From Triangularia verruculosa (taxonomy: Eukaryota; Ascomycota; Sordariomycetes; Sordariales; Podosporaceae), in assembly GCA_033296885.1 (NCBI GenBank), contig MU863954.1, positions 1 to 64,000 on the forward strand: DNA of 64,000 bases, given 5' to 3'. A program made the translations under genes and the position numbers. Each line of letters begins with the position of its first letter. Within the stretch, counting starts at the first letter, position 1. Of the stretch, positions 43,355 through 53,190 are shown piece after piece. The notes under the pieces are model-generated. The model searched no databases. It was not told the DNA's origin and saw nothing but the letters and a program-made list of their open reading frames with translations.

Positions 43355-44717
43355 GCTGTTATAGTAGATGATGCTGGTCGACTTGTATATGGTGGTGATT
43401 TAGCACTCCGTTGGACAAAAGGAAAAGCTTGCGAGAGCGGGAGAAACGGACAAGAACCGCCAGCACAGCGCGAAACGGGGGACGGGTGGCCACTTAAATG
43501 TGCGGACGATCGTCAGCCTCTAAGTCTGCCGTGGACGCCTTATTCTGCAGTGACACATCATATCTGCAGGAGTGAATGGATGTGCACTTCTCTGGTGACG
43601 GCACGCCCAAGCCCAGATTCTTATCCTAACCCTAATGCGAGTGGTCATTGTAAAATACCGTATCTATCATAACATCATATAAGCATTTAAATACTTAGTC
43701 CATCATAGTGTACTAAGAAACTGCAAAGGTCTCTTCTGAAACATGAGGCAGGTCCAGAGCTTCTCCGTTTTGATGTTCACGCGTCAAGCAAACATCTACC
43801 TTAGGTACCCAGTATCACTTGTAGTCATCCCCACGCTCAAACTTCCCCAGCAGGACAGCAAAATTGCAGCCATGGAGGACAGAGAGCAGGTCCCCTTTAA
43901 TCTATCTTATCTTACATTGCGGTACGAAATTGGCCAACTCACCTTAAAGCCGTGGCGGGTAAGGACCCAAAGGAAAGAAAAGAAAAGCCTAAAACCAGAT
44001 GCCAAGTTTCCGATCAGGTAAGAGCCTGTGGGGGCTGAAAGTGGACGGGAGGCGGAAATGCATTGGTCAATACCTATAGTAATTGTTGCGCATGCCCAAG
44101 GTAGTTGGGAGAAACAACAACAGTATGCACTCCTTTTCCCCCTCCTGAGTTTGGTTGCACTTTGCCCTGTGATTGGAACCAAGAAAACGAGCCACAAGCT
44201 CCTGCTCAATTATTATTAGCATCCACTCGTTGGGTCTACAGACCCGGCTGCCAACCCTACCAAATGCGGGCTTCACTGTAACGTCGCGGCGTTCTGGGCC
44301 TGTGGGTTTCGACCATATCCAACTGCAACTTCACCTCTGTCCCCGCCCAAATCATGCTTCAACAGTTCAGCGAATACTCCTGGCTAGTTATATAGGTACC
44401 TAGGTAGGTACCGAATGTGTTAGGTATGGGCGAAACCCTCCTGGCGGGCCGATGTCGAGACAAATACCTGCAATGCTAAAAAAGGAAACTCAATGGTCTA
44501 ATTGATAGGACCTCCGCTCTTTTCGAATGCCAACAAACCTGAACAATTATATATAGACCATTCTTGAATCCCACAATCACAGCGCCCTACTCGTTGTAGT
44601 TCCTGCATGTTCGAATCCTATCTCTTTACTCTCGGTTCAAGACCATAACACTTTCTTCACCGTAGAGACCGAATCATCTCGATATTTCGTACCCGGGAAT
44701 GCTACGATAAATTCACC
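43355..44717. other. intergenic, no gene recognised
   Basis: Divergent region between the ankyrin pseudogene and the GDPD-like gene. A short palindromic word, ACCTAGGTAGGTACC, lies at about 44398-44412. Frames of up to 130 codons lack motifs. Confidence 0.4.
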
Positions 44718-46445
44718 ATGAGGGAGAGCAACCGACTTTGTGATAGTACCGGCCGAAAGGGGGCGCTTTGCAAACTTAACGGTTTTCGGCATAAACGACA
44801 GTACACAAGACTTCCACCAGGTTATGATTGGGATAAACAAAAGCAACGCTATAGCCCACGCAAGTTACAGATGAAACTCTTTTCAGGGAAGTTCAGTCTG
44901 CAGAATAAGTACGGTCACGTATTCTGTCACCGTGGCTTATATGAACGTTCATCCGGAATCGTCGACAACTCTTTCGCCGCAATCGCCAATGGCATACGTG
45001 AGGGGTTTTTTCTCCACGAGGTCGGTGCGATTATAAGGGATCGCTTAGACCACGCCTTTATAGCTCACGAGATGCATCCAAAGCGCATCACCAACATGCA
45101 AAAGCCTTGGGATGCCTATTCTCTTCACGAAATCCTCAACACAAGTCTTGTAATAAGGGGTATCCAGATGGAAACGATACCAAAGAAGAAGGCACCTTGC
45201 GCTGGTTCAAATTCGCATTTGAGCCTCGAGGCCGAATTCACTAGTACCTATCTAACTACCGACCAAAAGATACCTGGCCTTCTGGAGATGCTCTGGGACG
45301 AAATGCGAAATCCCGTCGGACGCACGCTTCAAATCGACTTGAGGGATGGCGCCTTTGCTAAGGTGTTCCCTTACTACTCCTTTCACATTTCTAAAACGCT
45401 CTTTCCTACCTCAGAAGCCTCTCGAGGTGTGCAGCACGCTATGGTCTGGAAAATGTTCGAATCAACAATGCTGAAAGGATATAACTTCATGTTTGAATCC
45501 TTTGGTAGCCTCTACAGAGAGATCAAAAGGGAGTCTGAGAAGGTGTATGGGCGAAACTACTTTGAACTCGAGCACCTTCACCTATTTCCCCCGTTAATAA
45601 TGGTCTTTCAACCAGATCCAATCATCGCTTTAGCCAAGAAGACTTTCCCGGCCAATTCTCTATGGACGAAAATGAGTTATGAACATCTTTACGACATTTT
45701 CATGAAGCAGATCGGATCATTTGTCAACATTAAAACGGGGCGCCCTGGAATGTCTTACAACTTTATCTTGGAGATTTGCCATAGCGGTCTCGGATTGCGT
45801 TACAACAAGGAAAAGAACACGGCAAGGAATCCACTCAATGTCGAACTGATCATGGACGAAAAAGTCATCTTTGAGAGCCTTCTAGACCGTGTGATGATCG
45901 ATGTCGGTTTGGAGCTACGGAGGAGACATCCCGACCTTTTGTTCTCATTCTGCACGCGTCTACCTGATGTGACGACCTCGGATAGCCAATACAACGTAAG
46001 CTTCTTGACAGGAGATCTGAAGCGTATACAAGACGGCGAGACAGGACTTTCAGCCAAACTACGTGCCCTTCACGGAGGACTGTATCCCCGATTCGACATC
46101 GTCGTTGCCGATGACCCAGCCGCAGAAATTGCTGCACGGACCTGGATTGACGAGGAAGGGAGAATGCCTAGGGAGCAATTGCTACATATGTCTTACTACC
46201 AGTGGCTACAAACCTGCGCGACAAAAGACGTTCGAGACGCCGTTATGTCACTTAGAAAGCACGATTTTCTGCCGAACAAATTTCTCCCAGAACACACGTT
46301 ACTATCCCTCAACGAGAAAGTTAGATTGCCTGAACCGGCGTCGAATATCTCGAAGGTAGACGCCAGTGTTAGGGGTAACCGAGAGCTTGCGACTATCACT
46401 ATGCCGGACAGAAAATTTACGCTCATTACTCGGCACGTTCCCTAA
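44718..46445 (+). CDS. GDPD-fold (glycerophosphodiester phosphodiesterase-like) protein with altered metal ligands
   Basis: An intronless frame of 575 codons. After a basic N-terminus, VFCHRGLYE (HRG at residues 71-73), VDNSFAAIANGI (82-93), GFFLHEVGAI (96-105) and AFIAHEMHPKRIT (113-125) follow the order of the GDPD catalytic motifs (HRG, EN, ExD, HD, T). Several ligand positions differ: DNS for ENS, HEVG for the usual ExD, and HE for HD. The protein may therefore be inactive or use another mechanism. The long C-terminal part (about 330-575) includes FDIVVADDPAAEIAARTW and no domain I can name. There is no signal peptide or membrane segment. Fungal relatives occur in accessory regions. Function unknown. 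Confidence 0.65.
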   Translation: MRESNRLCDSTGRKGALCKLNGFRHKRQYTRLPPGYDWDKQKQRYSPRKLQMKLFSGKFSLQNKYGHVFCHRGLYERSSGIVDNSFAAIANGIREGFFLHEVGAIIRDRLDHAFIAHEMHPKRITNMQKPWDAYSLHEILNTSLVIRGIQMETIPKKKAPCAGSNSHLSLEAEFTSTYLTTDQKIPGLLEMLWDEMRNPVGRTLQIDLRDGAFAKVFPYYSFHISKTLFPTSEASRGVQHAMVWKMFESTMLKGYNFMFESFGSLYREIKRESEKVYGRNYFELEHLHLFPPLIMVFQPDPIIALAKKTFPANSLWTKMSYEHLYDIFMKQIGSFVNIKTGRPGMSYNFILEICHSGLGLRYNKEKNTARNPLNVELIMDEKVIFESLLDRVMIDVGLELRRRHPDLLFSFCTRLPDVTTSDSQYNVSFLTGDLKRIQDGETGLSAKLRALHGGLYPRFDIVVADDPAAEIAARTWIDEEGRMPREQLLHMSYYQWLQTCATKDVRDAVMSLRKHDFLPNKFLPEHTLLSLNEKVRLPEPASNISKVDASVRGNRELATITMPDRKFTLITRHVP

Positions 46446-46512
46446 TGCAAAGCCCGCAGCCCATAGCTCATCTGCCAACATTTCGGCAAAACTCTTCGTT
46501 GGTACCGCACTT

Positions 46513-46596
46513 CAGGACGCGTCCGAGAAGGGCCATGAAACAGTTGTCCAGCAGCTACTTAGCACAACCGCAGACATGGACTCTGTTAGATTGTGA
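46513..46596 (+). pseudogene. ankyrin-repeat remnant
   Basis: Read in the +1 frame relative to the preceding gene: GTALQDASEKGHETVVQQLL is a clear ankyrin consensus unit, followed by a stop at 46594-46596. It starts about 70 bp after the stop of the GDPD-like gene on the same strand. It may be a lost C-terminal repeat region of that gene or a fragment of another one. Confidence 0.6.
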
Positions 46597-46712
46597 AGTA
46601 TATAGGCAGATGCCTTTTGGTCGCCCTTGTAGGAACATATCAGATATATTGTATCGTCACAAGCATGATAGAGGAATATAACCAACTGTTTACCTCTTCA
46701 TCAGCTGCACTC

Positions 46713-48654
46713 CTAGCTCCTCATCTCTTCGTCCTCGCTTCGTGCGCTTCCTTCACCTTCATGTTCACTCTCTACACCTGAGGATCCTGCCTCATATCTC
46801 TGTCGTCTGCTAGCCGAGACTGACGAGGACGGGCTCGCCGGTCTCCTGCGGCCCACAGGTACTGGGAAGAGGGTTGCCGGGTAAACCCTCATTGGCGGGT
46901 TCGAGGAGCTACCTGGTCGGTTTTCGTCTGTTTCAAACGCTCCCGGTGGTCGATACTCGACGAAGCGACCGGACAGAGTGCGGGTCCTAATAGTACCCGC
47001 CACCAACTCGAGCTGCCAGATGTCCATTACTTTGGGGATCCGTCCAGGCGCTTGCTGAAGCATGGGGGCTATGTAATCAGCCTCGCCAATGATGAGAAAC
47101 TGACGATAGGGACCATAAATCTCCTTGAAGTCGAAAGGTTGTTCGTAATCGAGATGTTCCAGCCGTTGATCAATCCAAGCCGTGTCGAGGTACTTTGCTA
47201 GTGGATTGTTTGGGTCGACACTCGTCGGCATGGCTTCCCAGTCCCGGACCCACTCAATGAGGCTTCTCATGCCTAAACTCCGGTCGACGGTTGAGCAACA
47301 GCTCGACACCAATCGACTGTCTGGCCGCAACTGAACCTTGACAAATGCCGAATGCAGCCTCTCGCACACAGCGATTGCGGTGTGAATGAGGCACACACAT
47401 GGGGGGCAATAAATGGAGAGAGTGATGATGGGGAGCCTGGCACGAAGGAACGCTTCTTGCTCGGGGGTCCGGTCCAATGCCATTATTTTCAACACATCGG
47501 CCAGTAAGCCGAACTCGGATGCTTCGTCCCTGATTGCGTGATCGACTTTAATCGCGTCATGGACAATGTCCCCTATGGTGTTGCGGCCGCTTCTACGGCG
47601 ACTCGATAGGTCCCAATAAGGCGATTGGGAAACAAAGTGCTGGACCTGAGAGCCGAGCACGCGAACGTCGCATGGCTCATTCGTCGTCCGCCTGCGACAC
47701 AGACTGGTCAAAGCGAAATACTTTGAAAAATGCTGTATTTCCGACGGATGTGACGCTAAGGTATCTAGGTAATCATATCGCAGTTAGACTAGTAGCACTC
47801 GGCAAATCCTGGCAAGTTCTAAAATTTGAGGAAAGAAAGGGCGACGTACCGGACTCTGATGCGCCGTAGTCCGCCTCGGTCGTTCCTGAATGGCCCGCTT
47901 GGATGCCCTCCACGTCTCGTATATGCTCTTCCACTGTTCTGCGATCGAGTGTTCCAGCCTCCGTCGAAGCTCTCGCGGACCGCGCAGCCTCAAGGTACGT
48001 CGGATAACTCTCAGTGGCCTCCTCCACGATGGTCAACCTGTGGATATCGACAATGGATTCGATGTCCTCGACGATAACCCGGTCCACGGTCTCTCCGCTG
48101 ATATGAGTCAGTTCAAAGAGGCGATCTACGAAGTGACCCAGGGTGTTGACGAGTTCTTGGAACCTTCCCCGGTCGTGGATAGCCCACTTGGTTCTCGCGA
48201 CCGCGCTCCCGCGGGTAAACCCCTCCAGCCTTGTCGCGTTTCGAGCCACAAAACGGCTTGCCGAGGTCCGGAAAATGGCCAGGCTTTTTTCGCTGAGGTA
48301 GTCGATCATTCGGGGCAGGGACCGGGGTGAGTCCGGGCTGCGCACTCCGTATGAAGTCCGCAGTTTCTCTGAGTCGGTGAGATGCTTCTCAATTTCGAGG
48401 AGGGTTCTCTTGATGACTCCTGCCACCTCCTCGTTCAGGGACTGCAGGTGGCGATAGTTGTCGTGGAAAATGCCAACATTCTGGCCCCAAATCAGAAGTC
48501 TCGCCTTTTCTATGTCGAGTTTCAGCAGGACGACTTCAATGTCCCTGGTCGCTCCCTGGTAGAGCTTGAAGTAGCCGAAAGCGTCAACGCAAGAGGTAAA
48601 CAGGCCGGCCACTCCGATGACGAAGGCCGGAATTTCCAGCAGACCGCCAGACAT
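46713..48654 (-). CDS. HeLo-domain protein (HET-s-type N-terminal domain)
   Basis: Exon 1 is 48654-47850 and exon 2 is 47764-46713, joined across an 85-nt intron (GTACGT, branch CTAAC, TAG), giving 618 residues. The ATG at 48654 is the first on the minus strand; the codon 9 bp upstream is GTG. Residues 1-65 contain FVIGVAGLFTSCVDAFGYFK and LKLDIEKARLLIWGQNVGIF, the hallmark of the HeLo domain of HET-s/HET-S, a membrane-damaging cell-death module in Podospora. A helical region follows. The C-terminal half (from about 270) carries no prion-forming repeats like HET-s, no kinase and no NTPase, and ends in an acidic Ser/Glu tail. It may be a cell-death effector or regulator in non-self recognition (inference). 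Confidence 0.85.
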
Positions 48655-49532
48655 GGCCACCACGCGAAAGATTTAGTAAGTGCCTAGTAGAGTTGGGCAA
48701 GGTACGGAGGTGCTCTGAGCGCCTGTAAAGAGAAGCCTAAAGGAGAGCGGGGGACGGCAGCAGCGGGCACGGAAAACCGGACTTTTGGGTGAGAGATCCG
48801 CCTGACAAAATCATAGGTTCTGCTTGGGAGGTTTGGGGGCAAATACATACTTAACTATCTTCCAAGCCTATCGCGCTAACGACGCATCACAGCGGGGGTC
48901 GCAAGCCACCTCGGGCTCGGAGACTTCGAGTCTAAGCCAACGTGTCTGCCCTGGTTAACGCCTTGGGTGCTCAGCCTTCTCTAGCTGCTGAAAATACACT
49001 ATCCATTGGGATGCCTTGCGATGTGCCTTGGCGTAAATGGCAAGACTCCGTGCACATCTGCCAATAAATTGTACACAGCGCAAATTTCCACTGCTCGTGG
49101 ATGTCCCGACATATGCTGCCACCGCCTTGTTTGGAGAGTGGCAGAATGTTGTACGAGCAGCCACCGCGAGTCTAACCCCCCTTTCACATGCAAGGGGGGT
49201 TTTGTTCCCCATGGGCGGCTGCCTTTTTCCGTTTCAAACCACCATCCTCTTCCGCAAAAAGAAACGTCAACAACACGCGCATCCTCCTTTTTCATTATTT
49301 CTTTTGCAGACCTACCTTTTGAGAACAGCATCTTGAACGATGCGGATGCTATGCTGCTTTTTATCACACGGAAATAGGGGTAGGTGGTTGTGGTGGCTAC
49401 TGTCTGGTGTCACACTCTCCGCTAGATAAGACTTCGGAAAACCGCACTCGCAATCTATTCGCTACGCTCTCATACTTGTCCCTATCCTACCAAGCCTTTT
49501 GTTTTCCTGAAGGTTTCACCTTCTCGAAATCT
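48655..49532. other. intergenic between HeLo and TPR-DUF4470 genes
   Basis: Promoter of the HeLo gene and 3' flank of the next. Several overlapping 80-120-codon frames near 48955-49377 on both strands show no motif. Confidence 0.4.
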
Positions 49533-52394
49533 CTACTTAGTCCATGAACCCAGGAAGCTGACGCCAGTCTTTGCATCAACCCCCTCAGTCACCCTGTCCC
49601 AGGTGTCCGTTCTCCAGATATACACCTTCCATCCCGAGCCGTCGCCCGTCAGAGATTTCATCACATCCGTGCGGCACCACCACCGCGCAGTCCGGGTGTT
49701 TTCGACGTAATGAAACGACGAGAACACATGAACAGCACTCTTCCGCCTCTCTGCCGCCACTTCCGAGCGATTCCCAGTCTCATCGTCCAGCAGCAGCCGC
49801 CTCATTGCCTCGCCCGCCGGTGGTGTGGCTTTGGCTGTGTCCCAAAACAAAATGACAAAGTGCGGTTTGAGGAGGAAGCGCTTCCCAAAGGGCGGGAACG
49901 AAACGCTGTATTCCCCCACATCTCCAGGCCCGACGATGGAAGAGGGCGGAGCCACGAAGCCAAACCGCAGCAGCCGCGACCAGACTCCTAGCGTGGTCGT
50001 GAAGTCGGCTCGCCAAGGGGTCACAGTCATTTTGGCCGCCGGGTGTACGGCATCGATGTCGGCTTCGGAGGTGGCAATCTGACGCGGAGCGCGGGCGGTG
50101 GTGGTTATCTCGCCGTTGCAGATAGCCTCTAGAATACCCGAGAGCCAGTGGGAGGGATATCCGATGGAAGAAAAATGCTCTACCAGCCGCAAGAATGTCG
50201 TCAGGTTCAAAGGCGAGTAGATAGGTTGACCGGTCATTGGGGGCCGGGGATAGGGGAGGCAGATCTTGAGGAAGTGAGCGTATAACCATTTCTCGAGTGC
50301 TGATCGTGGGAGTAGACCCTTTTTGGGTAGCAATTTCCGCGTCGGCACCTGATCCCACACAATATAGCGTTCGGCAGCAAAGGCGTTGCGCCCACCGGGT
50401 ATGTTCGACATCGACAGCATATGCGCGAGTTGGCTGGCGAAGCCGGGATCTACCTCTGCCGGGCGGCGTTTCAAGCCAAAATGGTCTGTTATGATCTTGT
50501 CGTTATACATGAGGAAGTACTCAGACTGAAGGTGTTCATGGCCGGAGAACATGGGTGGGTTCAGCAGGATAATGAACCGAAGGTTGGTCACCTTATTTTC
50601 ACCGAGTAGAGGGCGACCGTGAAGTCCAGTGCTAAGTGGGCCACCGATATAATCGCTGACGTTTGGTTAGTAAATGAAGACAACGTGACAGACGGGGACG
50701 TACGGAATGTTACTCATATGTATGCGGTCATACGTCTTTGGGAACCCGGAAGGATCAATACCACCACACGGTCGGGACCGGGAGTCCAGACAGTTCCAGC
50801 GAATGCGGTCCATGACGTCTAACATCTCGCCCACCAGAACCTCAACCTTCATATGCCTTGATAGGAAAAGAGTACAGAAGGAAATGTAATCAAAGAAAGT
50901 TGCTAGAGAGTCTAAAACACTCATCCCAGGTTCATGGGCAACATTAAGAGCCAACTCGAGCGGATCCGAGGCGAAATCAGGAACCTTGGCCTCGTCAGGT
51001 TTGTACCAGTCACCCTCCGAAGCCCGGTTGAAGTCAACATCGACAAGCGTCGGGTTCGTCACCCAGTTCTCATCGATGTAAGCTCCGATGGCTTTTGCTG
51101 CATTGTTGGTAGATTTCTCATAAGCCGTCATGAGCGGCACCAACTCGGGGTCGTGACGCTCCGCAAAATCCTTGGGAGGCAGGAGAATAGCCAGTTCGTC
51201 AAAGACCTTTCTGTCGTTCTTCATACCAGAGCGAGGGGCCTCCTTTAGCAACGGACCAAGGGGATTTCCTCGCTTGCCCCGCCTCTTCAGCTCTCTCCGC
51301 ACAGTTTTGGTACGGTAGTATGATGCCTGCTCGGCCAGGGGTGTCTGCCACTGCTTCAACACATACATCGCCTGTTTGCGTGTAGCAGGATCGACAAAGA
51401 GCCACTCAAAGAGTACCTCGTCCTCGGACTCTAGACTCTCAATGAGAGCCTCAATGTGATCTTGAATCTCTTCGTTCACTGCAGCCGGGATAACTTGGGC
51501 AGCATAAACGTAGGCCATGATCGTTGGCAAATTCTCGCTTCCTGGGGCCTTACGTGACCGGAGAGACTGGTAGGTGTCAAACATCTCGAAGAAGAGGAGT
51601 GTGCGGGCGATGGCAGCTGGTTTGAGATCGACGAGTGTAAAATGAATATTCTTGAACTTCTTTTTCCTTTTTGCCGTGTGCCCTTTGACAAAGAGGGTGC
51701 CCAAGGTCAGGAAGACATGACGGGCATCTCCACTCCCACAAAACATGAAAGACAGCGAGTCACGTACTGAAGTTGACTCGAACAACTCGTCGTCGGCAAG
51801 AGGCTCGGCCAAGTCGTGACCGATAGCGTAGTACTCGAAAACATTTTGTCTAGGGACTGCGAGTTAGTGATGACAATCGGACAGCGACTCTCTGAACAAT
51901 AGGGCAGAGACGTACAGATGTGCTTTGTGCCTTGGTAGACGGTTGATGATGTTGCGCCGATGCTCTGTTTCGTCAACCGACGACTCACAAGTCCTCCAGG
52001 CATTGAGAACGTCCGAAGTGGACCTGACAGAGGCGCCGAACCGATCGTCCGATACCTGCTTCAACGCTTGTTCGGCTTCTGCAAATCTGCACTCGTGCAC
52101 ATAGCACTTGGCGAGCCTCAGATGCAGGGCCTGGTGTTTCTTTTCTGCTGCTTCATCTGACGGCAGCGCCTTGCTCAACTCAATGGCTTTGTGGATGTAC
52201 TCGACGGCTGCTGCATACTGCCCCTGTTCAAACTTGACGCTGGATAGATTTGATAGCGGCGCGGGGTCGTTGGGCGCCAACTTGGCGGCGCGTTGGTACG
52301 AAGTCTCGGCTCCAGATAAGTCGCCCTTCTTATACAGCTCGTTGCCGTGCTGTCGGGCCTCTGTTGAGGAATAAAAGTCGCCCGTCGATGCCAT
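49533..52394 (-). CDS. TPR and DUF4470 protein
   Basis: Exons 52394-51916, 51849-50704 and 50655-49533 give 915 residues. Introns of 66 and 48 nt both start GTACGT and end in TAG or CAG. Start at MASTGDFYSSTEARQHGNEL, the usual opening of a TPR array. TPR motifs run to about residue 150 (ETSYQRAAKLAPNDPAPLSN, YIHKAIELSKALPSDEAAEK). A DUF4470-type domain follows (SFMFCGSGDARHVFLTLGTL, FTLVDLKPAAIARTLLFFEM). The C-terminal half has no recognised domain. Fungal and animal DUF4470 proteins often combine with MYND fingers; none is seen here. Molecular role unknown. Same strand as the HeLo and vWA neighbours. Confidence 0.82.
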
Positions 52395-52713
52395 TCTGCA
52401 AAAGCACTGAGAATGAGGAGGTTGAAGTTTTGGGCAAACACGCTCCAGTGAGTTTGAAATGTGCCCGACTCCTTTCGATCCACAGTGCGTCGGTACAGGA
52501 GCCACTGTACTCCATTACTTCCGGTTGCCTCTTAGCACCACTCGCTGATATCACTTGGTTACTTCTCCTGGGGAAAGATCAAGGAAAGTATCAAAAGAGC
52601 ACGTGAAAGTGATCTCTTGCAGCTGTTGGAAACAGCTGAGGGCTTCCACAGAATGGAACTCCTTAGGGCAACAGCAGCTTGTTTTGGCTTCAGAATTGTC
52701 AGATGGGTACCTA

Positions 52714-53075
52714 CAGGGTGGGCAACGAGATAAGCCAGGCTTGACTCATCTCACGAGATGGCCTCATAAGCCGAGTCAAGACAGCTTTATTTTTGCGTGA
52801 GCCAAGTCAAGCTTAAAGGCCGGCTTATCTCGCGGCTTGCAAGCCTTCTAAGATTAGGGGTATATATATGTTGGTGGGTGAAGGTGTCTGCCGAGCCGGG
52901 ACCCCTTTCCTTCGGCTCCCGGCCACTGCCGGAACGGGAAAACCACCTCCGAGCGGCTTACAAGGTAGTAAGATGAGATAAGCCGTGATAGCTTTAAGCC
53001 AAGCCGAGGCCTAGGTGCCGTGAGCCAAGATGAGGTTGACCCCAGCTTAGGTACCTTGGCTCATGTCATTGCCCA
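52714..53075. mobile_element. hAT-like MITE, copy B
   Basis: Starts with CAGGGTGGGCAACGAGATAA and shares with copy A the interior words GCTTGCAAGCCTT, a TATATATAT run and the GGCTTACAAG...GATAAGCC...GATAGCTTT stretch. The far end is eroded to TCATTGCCCAT at about 53065-53075. The expected partner of the 5' octamer (GGTACCTA, 52706-52713) was not found. The copy ends about 115 bp from the 3' end of the vWA gene. Confidence 0.7.
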
Positions 53076-53190
53076 TAAATCTTGGTTGCCTTTGTTTGAA
53101 CATATACTAGATAGTACCTGTATATCGTCTTTGAGAAGATCCAAAAATACACTGGGTAGTAATCGGAGCCCATCTTTCACCCTGCCTGTC

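Noticed and set aside
44611..44625. GTTCGAATCC word resembling a tRNA T-loop
   Set aside because: No flanking stems, anticodon arm or acceptor stem could be drawn. Other T-loop-like words (for example near 219) fail the same test.
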